From a virus: a stretch of 22,699 nucleotides of DNA. This document shows, in pieces, positions 6,398 through 12,341 of the stretch; the first letter of the stretch is position 1; each line of letters starts with the position of its first letter. A model generated the notes under the pieces. The model did not search any database. It was not told the DNA's origin and saw only the letters and a program-made list of their open reading frames with translations. A program made the position numbers and the translations under genes. The stretch is from positions 1 through 22,699 of IMG/VR virus record IMGVR_UViG_3300024252_000090, one strand, 5' to 3'.

Positions 6398-7223
6398 TAC
6401 TTTATTGGAAGACATTAATCATTTTATTACAACTAAAGAAATAAGTGTTAATGATAAAGAGAAAGAAAGGATTATAAAAGAGACGATAAAAGATATTGAA
6501 TATGCTTTGAGGGACTTCCTTTCTCCCAGAGAGAGTGATAAGAAACCTCATTTAAGAGCTTCTAATATTGGACATAATGATAGAAAGTTATATTATGATA
6601 TGAATGGTGATAGTGAGGAAGAGAAACTTAGTCCTCAACTATTAACTACTTTCTTACAAGGACATATCTTAGAAGCAGTTATACTAATGTTTGTAGAGAT
6701 GAGTGGTCATGAGGTAAGTAGTAAACAAGTAGAGGTAGAGTTGGAAGGTATTATAGGGCATATAGACTGTGTTATAGATAATACATTGATAGATATTAAA
6801 ACTGCATCTCCTTATAGCTATGTAGAGAAGTTTGTAAAAGGAGGTATCTTAGAAGGGAAGGATGATTTTGGCTATGCTTTACAAGCTGACTTATATGCAC
6901 AAGCTTTAGGGTTGGAAGAGAGAGGTTGGTTAGCCATGAATAAAGCTAGTGGTGCTATGACACTTCTTATTAATGATAGCTTTATCAATAATGCTAAAGA
7001 ACAAGTTAAAGAGAAGAAAGAGCTAATAGCTAAGAAAGAATTACCTCCTCGTTGTTATAATGATAAAGAAGATGGTAAAGGAGGTAATAAAATATTAGAG
7101 AAAGGGTGTCAATGGTGTAGACATAAGTTCCATTGTTGGGAAAACTTGAGAGGTTTTAAATATTCAAATGGAGTTAAATGGTTTACACATGTAGAAAAAG
7201 AACCAAAGGTTGAAGAGATTTAA
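6384..7223 (+). CDS. Cas4/RecB-like PD-(D/E)XK exonuclease with Cys cluster
   Basis: This 279-residue protein has the RecB-type nuclease pattern: an entry motif LRASNIGHNDRKLYY, a helix with H94 and E97 (GHILEAVI), D128 (GHIDCVID), the D137-x-K139 pair (LIDIKTA) and the QADLY motif (Q168). The C-terminal Cys group C224, C242, C245, C251 (last three as C-x2-C-x5-C) resembles the Fe-S or zinc cluster of Cas4/AddB nucleases. The likely role is single-strand or end-directed exonuclease acting in phage recombination, replication or host DNA breakdown. It occupies the place of T7 gene 6 exonuclease, downstream of the polymerase, although it is unrelated in fold. The start is ATG 6384 after AAGGA, overlapping the basic gene upstream. 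Confidence 0.85.
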   Translation: MPTINTLLEDINHFITTKEISVNDKEKERIIKETIKDIEYALRDFLSPRESDKKPHLRASNIGHNDRKLYYDMNGDSEEEKLSPQLLTTFLQGHILEAVILMFVEMSGHEVSSKQVEVELEGIIGHIDCVIDNTLIDIKTASPYSYVEKFVKGGILEGKDDFGYALQADLYAQALGLEERGWLAMNKASGAMTLLINDSFINNAKEQVKEKKELIAKKELPPRCYNDKEDGKGGNKILEKGCQWCRHKFHCWENLRGFKYSNGVKWFTHVEKEPKVEEI

Positions 7224-7242
7224 CTAAAAAAGAAGGAGTAGT

Positions 7243-7728
7243 ATGAATGAGAAAATGAAAAATAATTATACAAACTGGCAAGGTATAGGTACAGATTATA
7301 AGAATAATTTTGGTTTTGTATATAAAGTAAGTGACCCTATAAGCGGTCTCTTTTATATTGGTAGAAAGAATTATTGGGCTTATAAGACTGTTAAAAGTAG
7401 GCGACATAAGAGACCTGAGAATGATATAAATAATAAGTATTTTAAAGATAACTTTAAAGAGAGTGATTGGAAAACATATAAAACTAGTGCTAGGAATAAA
7501 GATTTTAAAAAACTAATAAAGGAGAAAGAAGATACATTAACTTGGGAAGTCTTAGTTAATTGTGGTACTAAAGGATTACTTAATTACTTAGAAAACTTTA
7601 TTATTCTTAAGTCTTCAGACTTCTTACTAGATCCTTTATGTCAGAATGGACATGTAGGTAAGATATATAAACCAAGTATACTTATAAGAGAAACTCTTAA
7701 AGATAATTATATGGAGTTAGATAAATGA
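7243..7728 (+). CDS. GIY-YIG-like endonuclease (Seg/homing type)
   Basis: The 161-residue protein has a GIY-YIG-type core. The first motif is altered to 'GFVYKV' (residues 24-29) and the second is FYIGRK (Y38, I39, G40, R41). A basic segment follows, and then the catalytic Glu117 in NYLENF and the family's closing Asn135 (CQNGHVGK). Such proteins nick DNA and are often free-standing homing endonucleases in phages. The placement between replication genes agrees with a mobile passenger, although host- or rival-genome cleavage is also possible. SD AAGGAG lies at about 7231-7237. The 3' end overlaps the next gene by ATGA. The base composition does not differ obviously from its neighbours. Confidence 0.75.
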   Translation: MNEKMKNNYTNWQGIGTDYKNNFGFVYKVSDPISGLFYIGRKNYWAYKTVKSRRHKRPENDINNKYFKDNFKESDWKTYKTSARNKDFKKLIKEKEDTLTWEVLVNCGTKGLLNYLENFIILKSSDFLLDPLCQNGHVGKIYKPSILIRETLKDNYMELDK

Positions 7729-7934
7729 ATATAGAAGAAGTGAGATGCTGGCGTTGTGGTGAAGATGGTAGTGAGGCTGAGATAGATCAATACGCAGGTT
7801 GTAATAGTTGTGGAGAAACAAAAACATTAATGACTTTTGATGAAGCTTGTGACTTATTAAATGAAAGCTACATTACAGGTATTAATATTTATGATATTAT
7901 TAAAGAGAGAAGAAAGGGAGTATTTTATGACTAG
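7725..7934 (+). CDS. Small zinc-ribbon protein (69 aa)
   Basis: ATG 7725 overlaps the endonuclease stop (ATGA). The N-terminal half has two Cys pairs, C8-x2-C11 and C26-x2-C29, with the look of a zinc ribbon (RCWRCGEDG ... GCNSCGE). The second half is helical (TFDEACDLLNESY). A single zinc site is expected. The role is unknown, and nucleic-acid or protein adaptor is the usual guess for such ribbons. The last 8 bases overlap the next gene. Confidence 0.65.
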   Translation: MNIEEVRCWRCGEDGSEAEIDQYAGCNSCGETKTLMTFDEACDLLNESYITGINIYDIIKERRKGVFYD

Positions 7935-8136
7935 AGAAGTAATAATTACATTGAGTGAAGATAGTGAAGGAGCTATAGATATTAATTTTGATTTAGGTAA
8001 AGATTTTGAGAGGAGTGAAAATAAGTCTGATATGATTTATACATTAGCTGCCTCACTTTTTAAATCTGTGGAAGATATGCTTAAGACTATGGAAGAGTGT
8101 ATAGAGAAAGGTGATGAGTGTGTCAATGACTTATGA
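7927..8136 (+). CDS. Small acidic protein of unknown function (69 aa)
   Basis: ATG 7927 is chosen over an in-frame ATG at 7861 because GGGAG (7916-7920) sits 6 bases before it, and because 7861 would overlap deeply with the zinc-ribbon gene. The protein is acidic: a short beta-like start (TREVIITLSED) is followed by amphipathic helices with two late Cys (MEECIEKGDEC). The family is not recognised. It overlaps the genes on both sides. Confidence 0.6.
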   Translation: MTREVIITLSEDSEGAIDINFDLGKDFERSENKSDMIYTLAASLFKSVEDMLKTMEECIEKGDECVNDL

Positions 8137-8386
8137 GACTTTAACTAAACCTAAGCCCAGTCCTTATGAACAAAATACTTATAGGGATATAGTTGATAAA
8201 CCTGCACATTATAATCAAGGGACTATTGAGGTTATTGATTATATATTAGATCAACAATTACCTTATACTTTAGGTAATGCTATTAAATATATAAGTCGTT
8301 GTAGATTTAAAGGTAGTGAGAAAAGAGATTTGGAGAAAGCTATATGGTATTTAAATAAGTATAAGGAGACTATTAAAGATGAGTAA
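8114..8386 (+). CDS. DUF3310 protein, T7 gp1.7-like (putative nucleotide kinase)
   Basis: The core 'DKPAHYNQGTIEVIDYI ... GNAIKYISRCRFKG ... DLEKAIWYLNKY' is the DUF3310 signature found in many phages. T7 gp1.7, a member, has been shown to be an unusual nucleotide kinase active on dGMP and dTMP. The present protein is short (about 90 residues) and consists almost only of the domain. The start could be GTG 8111, ATG 8114 (AGAG at 8103-8106) or ATG 8126, and the conserved region does not discriminate. It overlaps the ribonucleotide reductase gene by 8 bases, which fits a role in dNTP supply. Confidence 0.82.
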   Translation: MSVSMTYETLTKPKPSPYEQNTYRDIVDKPAHYNQGTIEVIDYILDQQLPYTLGNAIKYISRCRFKGSEKRDLEKAIWYLNKYKETIKDE

Positions 8387-10280
8387 AGTACAAATGAAAA
8401 CCCCTTGGGGTCCTACAGGATATATCACATATAAACGAACTTACTCTAGGGATTTACCCAATGGTAGATGTAAAGAAGAGTGGAGTGATACCGTAGATAG
8501 AGTTGTTGAAGCAACCAATACCCAACTTAATTGTAATTTTAATGATAAAGAGAAAGAAGATATTAGAGATATGATGCTCTCTCTTAAAGGTACTGTAGCT
8601 GGTAGATTCTTATGGCAATTAGGTACTAGAACAGTGGATCAATTAGGACTTCCTTCCTTACAGAATTGTGCCGCTGTAGTAATTAATGAACCTATCAGAC
8701 CTTTTACTTGGACATTTGAGAAGCTTATGTTAGGTTGTGGGGTTGGCTTTAATATTCAAAGAGAGAATGTATATCAACTACCTAAGATTAAAAAGAAGAT
8801 TGAAATCATTAGAGTAGCTGATAATGGTGCAGATTTTATTGTACCTGATTCTAGGGAAGGATGGGTTAAACTTTTAGGTAAAGTACTTAAAGCCTCCTTC
8901 TATACTGGTCAAGGGTTCTCATATAGTACTACTCTTATTAGAGCTAAAGGTTTACCTATTAAAGGTTTTGGAGGGACAGCTAGTGGTGGTGAGATCTTGG
9001 TGGAAGGTATAGAAAAGATTGTTACACTTCTTAACTCTAGGGTTACAAGAAAGCTAAGACCTATTGATGCTTTAGATATAATGAATATTATTGGTTCTAT
9101 TGTAGTAGCTGGGAATGTAAGGCGTAGTGCTTTACTAGCTTTGGGAGATTATGATGACTTGGAATACTTGAGAGCTAAGAGATGGGACTTGTTTGATATA
9201 CCTAATTGGAGAGCTATGAGTAATAACTCAGTAGTCTGTTCCAATACAGATGATCTACCTGAAGAGTTTTGGGAAGGTTATAAAGGTAATGGTGAGCCTT
9301 ATGGACTTATTAACTTAAAAGCTAGTAGACGTATGGGTAGAACAGACGAAGTAGAATATCCCGATCCTGATGTAGAGATATATAATCCTTGTGCTGAACA
9401 ATCTTTAGCCAATCATGAGACATGTTGTTTAGCTGAAGTATACTTACCTAATATAGAAAGTATGGCAGAGTTAATGAAAGTACTGAGATACTTGTATCGT
9501 ATTAATAAACATTCTTTAGATCTTCCCGATGCTAGTAGTAAAGAAACAGAAGCTATTGTAAATGAGAATATGAGAATGGGTATAGGTGTTACAGGTTACT
9601 TACAATCTACTAAAGAACAACAAGGCTGGTTAGCTACGGCTTATACTTACTTAAGAGATTATGATAAGACATATAGCAAAGAGCATGGTTTTAATGAAAG
9701 TATTAAACTAACTACAGTAAAACCTAGTGGTACTTTAAGCCTCTTAGCAGGAGTAACTCCAGGAGCACATCCTGGTTATAGTCAGTATTTTATTAGACGT
9801 ATATCTATGGATGCTGAATTAGACTTGGTAGATATTTGTAGAAGTAAAGGCTATCATATTGAGTATAAAAGGAACTTTGATGGTACTGAGGATCATACCA
9901 CAGTCATTGTAAGTTTCCCTTCTTCCTATCCTAAAGGAGCTAAACTAGCTAAAGATATGACAGCTATTGATCAATTAGAAGTAATTAAAAGACTTCAAAA
10001 AGAATGGTCGGATAATAGTGTCAGTGTTACTATTTATTATAAGAAGGAAGAGTTAGATAGTATTAAAGAATGGTTAAGTATGAATTATGTAAATGTAAAA
10101 TCTGTATCTTTCTTACTACATAGTGATCATGGTTTTGCCCAATCACCTTTTGAAGAAATTGATAAAAAGACTTATACTAAGTTAATGAAAACTGTACAAC
10201 CTATTACAAATGTAGGTGAGTTAAATATGGAAGATTTAGATATTCAGGATTGTGAAGGAGGTGCATGTCCAGTGAGATAA
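8379..10280 (+). CDS. nrdJ: Class II (adenosylcobalamin-dependent) ribonucleotide reductase
   Basis: This 633-residue protein resembles the monomeric RTPR of Lactobacillus leichmannii. Active-site features are C97 (SLQNCAAV), the finger-loop NPCAE with thiyl Cys338 and Glu340, and the partner C349, 11 residues on, as C408/C419 in RTPR. KPSGTLSLLAGVTPGAHP forms a phosphate-binding loop. The C-terminal swinging-arm motif is CEGGACPVR (C625, C630). It would reduce ribonucleotides to deoxyribonucleotides using coenzyme B12, so the host must make or import cobalamin, and it needs no oxygen. It is about 100 residues shorter than RTPR (739). The motif spacing shows no sign of an intein. The start, ATG 8379, overlaps the DUF3310 stop. 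The codons for EGGA also form the SD of the next gene. Confidence 0.94.
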   Translation: MSKVQMKTPWGPTGYITYKRTYSRDLPNGRCKEEWSDTVDRVVEATNTQLNCNFNDKEKEDIRDMMLSLKGTVAGRFLWQLGTRTVDQLGLPSLQNCAAVVINEPIRPFTWTFEKLMLGCGVGFNIQRENVYQLPKIKKKIEIIRVADNGADFIVPDSREGWVKLLGKVLKASFYTGQGFSYSTTLIRAKGLPIKGFGGTASGGEILVEGIEKIVTLLNSRVTRKLRPIDALDIMNIIGSIVVAGNVRRSALLALGDYDDLEYLRAKRWDLFDIPNWRAMSNNSVVCSNTDDLPEEFWEGYKGNGEPYGLINLKASRRMGRTDEVEYPDPDVEIYNPCAEQSLANHETCCLAEVYLPNIESMAELMKVLRYLYRINKHSLDLPDASSKETEAIVNENMRMGIGVTGYLQSTKEQQGWLATAYTYLRDYDKTYSKEHGFNESIKLTTVKPSGTLSLLAGVTPGAHPGYSQYFIRRISMDAELDLVDICRSKGYHIEYKRNFDGTEDHTTVIVSFPSSYPKGAKLAKDMTAIDQLEVIKRLQKEWSDNSVSVTIYYKKEELDSIKEWLSMNYVNVKSVSFLLHSDHGFAQSPFEEIDKKTYTKLMKTVQPITNVGELNMEDLDIQDCEGGACPVR

Positions 10281-10660
10281 AGAAATGTACTCAATGTAAG
10301 AAAGAAAAACATATAACAGAATTTAATTTAAAAGGAGATAAAAAGAAATGTAAAACTGGTAGACGTAGTTATTGTAAGGTCTGCTCAAAAGCTTATTGGT
10401 TAGCACATAAATTTAATATTACTTTAAAAGACTATGATAAAATGCTAAGTAATCAAAATAATAAATGTGGTATTTGTCAAACATCTTTTAATAGTATAGA
10501 TAAAAGAACTGGCAACCAAAGAGCTTTTGCTGTAGATCATGACCATAAAAGTAATGAGATTAGGGGTTTATTATGTAGTAAATGTAATATAGGACTAGGT
10601 CTTTTAGGAGATACTTTAGAAGACTTACATAAAGCTGTGAAATATTTAGAAAGTAAATAG
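10265..10660 (+). CDS. Endonuclease VII-type HNH nuclease with extra zinc finger
   Basis: The 131-residue protein has an N-terminal CxxC/CxxC pair (C8/C11, C37/C40). The recombination endonuclease VII core follows, with structural zinc pairs C68/C71 and C104/C107, the ββα-metal motif VDHDH (D91, H92, H94) and RGLLCSKCN (N108). T4 endonuclease VII (gp49) cuts Holliday junctions and branched DNA. No T7 endonuclease I homologue is seen in the window, so this may do the resolving. A free-standing homing role next to the ribonucleotide reductase is the alternative. The start, ATG 10265, has AGGAGG a few bases upstream inside the reductase gene, and the overlap is 16 bases. Confidence 0.85.
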   Translation: MSSEIKKCTQCKKEKHITEFNLKGDKKKCKTGRRSYCKVCSKAYWLAHKFNITLKDYDKMLSNQNNKCGICQTSFNSIDKRTGNQRAFAVDHDHKSNEIRGLLCSKCNIGLGLLGDTLEDLHKAVKYLESK

Positions 10661-10668
10661 GAGAATAT

Positions 10669-10875
10669 ATGTATAATATAGTGTTAGATGTAAATTATAA
10701 GAACTTTATAGTTAAATGTAATGAGAAAATGGAAGAAGGTTGGGAACCTATTGGTGGGTTAAGTGTCTTCTCCAATGAGTTAGCTCAATCTTTTATTAAA
10801 TCAAAAGCTTTTATTAAACCAAAAGAAGTGGTGGGGCTTAAGAAAGGTAGAGGTAGACCACCTAAAAATGTATGA
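10669..10875 (+). CDS. DUF1737-like small protein with C-terminal AT-hook
   Basis: The 68-residue protein has the pattern 'GWEPIGGLSVF' with a preceding helix (FIVKCNEKMEEGW), as in the small DUF1737-type domain. It ends in KKGRGRPPKN (residues 58-67), a textbook AT-hook core (GRGRPP) that binds the minor groove of AT-rich DNA. The window is strongly AT-rich, so a phage-DNA-binding role is plausible. SD AGGAG at about 10660-10664 precedes ATG 10669. The gene overlaps the next by 8 bases. The domain assignment is by pattern only. Confidence 0.65.
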   Translation: MYNIVLDVNYKNFIVKCNEKMEEGWEPIGGLSVFSNELAQSFIKSKAFIKPKEVVGLKKGRGRPPKNV

Positions 10876-11008
10876 GGTTATAGAATGTGATAAATGCCCT
10901 TATAACCCTTTAACTAAATGTTTAAAAGGATGTAAGATTTTAAAAAAGGAGAAAATAAAAGATAAAGACTTAATAAAAGAAGAGAAAATAAAAGATAAAG
11001 AGGATTAA
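10868..11008 (+). CDS. 46-residue Cys/Lys-rich small protein
   Basis: ATG 10868 overlaps the upstream stop by 8 bases (ATGTATGA) and the frame ends at TAA 11006-11008. The first half has four Cys (C7-x2-C10, C18-x3-C22), which could hold a zinc ion. The second half is a charged Lys/Glu/Asp tail containing KEKIKDK and its duplicate KEEKIKDK. The tail is encoded by a 20-bp perfect direct repeat with a 33-base period. No strong SD is seen, so coupled translation is assumed. The function is unknown. Confidence 0.5.
   Translation: MYEVIECDKCPYNPLTKCLKGCKILKKEKIKDKDLIKEEKIKDKED
10949..11001 (+). repeat. 20-bp direct repeat, 33-base period
   Basis: GAGAAAATAAAAGATAAAGA occurs at 10949-10968 and again at 10982-11001 without a mismatch. 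It lies within the tail of the 46-residue protein, and the 11-codon period keeps the reading frame. This looks like a short tandem duplication. Confidence 0.8.
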
Positions 11009-11012
11009 AGAT

Positions 11013-11588
11013 ATGGATGTTAAAGTAGTAAAAGAAGAAGGATATGAAGAAGCCCTTTTAGGTCTGGGGCTTTCCTTTTATAAAGAGAGTGAAGACTTAG
11101 ACCTATGGTGGGATGATAAGAAGTTAGATAAGATGAGGAAAGTAGCTAAGAAACTAAGCCAGAAAGGTCCCAGCCATAGTAAGTTTATTAGGTTATGTAA
11201 TCTAACTATTCTTATTAAAGCTCCCAGATTCTTTTGGTCAGAGTTTGATACTTATAAGATAGGTACTACAGGTTTAAGTGCTTCAACTATGCATACATTG
11301 TTAAAAGAACCTTTAACTCAACAACATTTTGAGTATCCTTTATTAGGTACATATTTAGATTATTTAAATAGACTTATAAAAGAAGGTAACTTTAAGATAG
11401 AGTCAATGAAGAATGCGTTGCCAGAAGGCTATTTACAAACTAGATTAATCTTAATGAACTATCAAACCTTAAGAACTATTATAGCTCAAAGACAAAATCA
11501 TAGATTACCACAATGGAGAATGTTTATTAAAAAAATGAAAGAACAAGTTAAGTATAAAGAATTATTGGAAGGAGTAAATTATGAGTGA
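11013..11588 (+). CDS. Conserved phage protein, divergent ThyX-like
   Basis: The 191-residue protein has the blocks 'SHSKFIRLCNLTILIKAPRF', 'WSEFDTYKIGTT', 'SASTMH' and 'LPEGYLQTR', followed by 'NYQTLRTIIAQRQNHRLPQW'. I recall a widespread phage family with these blocks. Their order and spacing parallel flavin-dependent thymidylate synthase ThyX ('RHR..S.NE.S', then an R/N-rich helix with R..QW). The ThyX RHRxxS signature itself is not kept, so ordinary dUMP methylation should not be assumed. Its place near DUF3310 and the reductase suits a nucleotide-metabolism role. GAGG about 10 bases before ATG 11013 is the SD. It overlaps the next gene by 8 bases. Confidence 0.6.
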   Translation: MDVKVVKEEGYEEALLGLGLSFYKESEDLDLWWDDKKLDKMRKVAKKLSQKGPSHSKFIRLCNLTILIKAPRFFWSEFDTYKIGTTGLSASTMHTLLKEPLTQQHFEYPLLGTYLDYLNRLIKEGNFKIESMKNALPEGYLQTRLILMNYQTLRTIIAQRQNHRLPQWRMFIKKMKEQVKYKELLEGVNYE

Positions 11589-11715
11589 ATTATTATTAGT
11601 ATTTATTATTAGTTTTCTATTAGGTATATATAGTACAAGAATAGATATTAAAGTTAATACTTGGTTAAAAAATAGAAAGAATAAAATAGATGAACATGAA
11701 GGAGAAAGTGTATGA
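11581..11715 (+). CDS. 44-residue membrane protein
   Basis: ATG 11581 is preceded by AAGGAG (about 11567-11573) and overlaps the upstream stop by 8 bases (ATGAGTGA). The frame ends at TGA 11713-11715, overlapping the next ATG. An N-terminal hydrophobic helix (ELLLVFIISFLLGIY, residues 3-17) is followed by a charged tail of about 27 residues rich in Lys/Arg/Asn and then Glu. The positive residues after the helix suggest the tail is cytoplasmic. A small holin-like or inner-membrane regulator role is possible but unproven. Confidence 0.6.
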   Translation: MSELLLVFIISFLLGIYSTRIDIKVNTWLKNRKNKIDEHEGESV

Positions 11716-11975
11716 TGGATTATAAAGTATTGGTGGACGAACCTTATTTAGTTATTAGTGATGATTATAGATTAGGACCTAACCCTAAATGGGGTGATGA
11801 AGAGTTCTACTTGGAAGATAATATTGGTAGAGGTATTCCTTTCACTTGGAAAGACTTAGATAAGTTAATTAAGGGTCTTAATAATTTAAAAGTAGTTAAA
11901 GAAGTTATTAAAGAATTGGAAGAAGATAGAGTTGAAAAAAGACTATTTAAGTATTTAAAAGAAAAATTAATTTAA
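11712..11975 (+). CDS. Small protein of unknown function (87 aa)
   Basis: ATG 11712 overlaps the preceding TGA (ATGA) and has GGAG at 11701-11704; ATG 11715 is an alternative. The N-terminal half is beta-like (YKVLVDEPYLVISDDYRLG) with GIPFTWKDLDKLI in the middle, and the C-terminus is a charged helix (VVKEVIKELEEDRVEKRL). It is the last gene of the long + strand operon before a new promoter. The family is not recognised. Confidence 0.6.
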   Translation: MMDYKVLVDEPYLVISDDYRLGPNPKWGDEEFYLEDNIGRGIPFTWKDLDKLIKGLNNLKVVKEVIKELEEDRVEKRLFKYLKEKLI

Positions 11976-11983
11976 AATAAAGC

Positions 11984-12012
11984 TTGACATTTGTGTAGAA
12001 GTATGTTATAAT
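11984..12012 (+). promoter_or_regulatory. Consensus sigma70 promoter with extended -10
   Basis: TTGACA (11984-11989) and TATAAT (12007-12012) are both perfect and 17 bases apart, with TG at 12004-12005 one base before the -10. The expected transcription start is near 12019, and the 76-residue exported protein begins 28 bases later. I saw no comparable promoter between other + strand genes. It would be strongly read by host RNA polymerase and overlaps a perfect inverted repeat (see the operator entry). Confidence 0.92.
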
Positions 12013-12019
12013 ACTTCTA
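11996..12019. promoter_or_regulatory. Inverted repeat over the -10, probable operator
   Basis: TAGAAGTAT (11996-12004) and ATACTTCTA (12011-12019) are perfect reverse complements with a 6-base centre, spanning the -10 and the predicted start site. Two 9-bp half-sites 15 bases apart centre to centre suit a dimeric repressor that would block the promoter. The same sequence could fold into a hairpin in DNA, but only its last bases are in the RNA, so a DNA-level operator is the better reading. No repressor gene is recognised in the window. Confidence 0.65.
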
Positions 12020-12046
12020 TCTTTTAATTAAACAAGGAATATAAAT

Positions 12047-12277
12047 ATGAATAAAGTAATTGTAAGTGGTATGGTAGGAATTTTAGCTATGAGTAGTGCT
12101 CAAGCTTTTTGGGATTTCAGTGATAATCTAGAAGGTAAAGGTACTTTTGAGATGTCTATGAAGGTTGATAGTTTGTATGATACGGCTGCTGATTTAGAAA
12201 GTAATGGCTACTTTATGGAAGCAAATAAAATCTATCATAAAGAATATTTAAAAGCTAACCCTTATAGTATTGACTAA
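12047..12277 (+). CDS. Exported small protein with TPR-like hairpin (moron-type gene)
   Basis: The 76-residue protein has a signal peptide: MNK, a hydrophobic core VIVSGMVGILAM, then SSAQA with likely cleavage after A20. The mature part is about 56 residues, begins FWDFSDN and should lie in the periplasm of a Gram-negative host. Residues 46-72 (DTAADLESNGYFMEANKIYH, then KEYLKANPYS) fit a single tetratricopeptide-like helical hairpin (G-Y..EA..Y....K.NP). SD AAGGA (12034-12038) is 8 bases before ATG. Unlike its neighbours the gene has its own consensus promoter and terminator, and it does not overlap any gene. A host-acquired or host-modifying role (envelope stress, exclusion of other phages, protection) is inferred. 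The exact function is unknown. Confidence 0.82.
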   Translation: MNKVIVSGMVGILAMSSAQAFWDFSDNLEGKGTFEMSMKVDSLYDTAADLESNGYFMEANKIYHKEYLKANPYSID

Positions 12278-12298
12278 TCTTAATATTATATAGACGAT

Positions 12299-12341
12299 AA
12301 AAAAACCCTTAAGGACATTATAGTTCTTAAGGGTTTTTTTT
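12299..12341. terminator. Bidirectional intrinsic terminator between convergent operons
   Basis: AAAAAAACCCTTAAG (12299-12313) pairs with CTTAAGGGTTTTTTT (12326-12340). The stem extends inward through GAC/GTT with one G-U pair, leaving the loop ATTATA. A-run and T-run flank the two sides, so it should stop transcription from the + strand moron gene and from the - strand virion genes. Confidence 0.93.

Noticed and set aside
7183-7407. Antisense frame at the exonuclease/GIY-YIG junction
   Set aside because: It overlaps two supported genes and its composition is typical of antisense noise.
8379-10280. Intein or intron in the ribonucleotide reductase
   Set aside because: The active-site spacing (C338 to C349) and all loops run in one frame, and the protein is shorter, not longer, than the reference enzyme.
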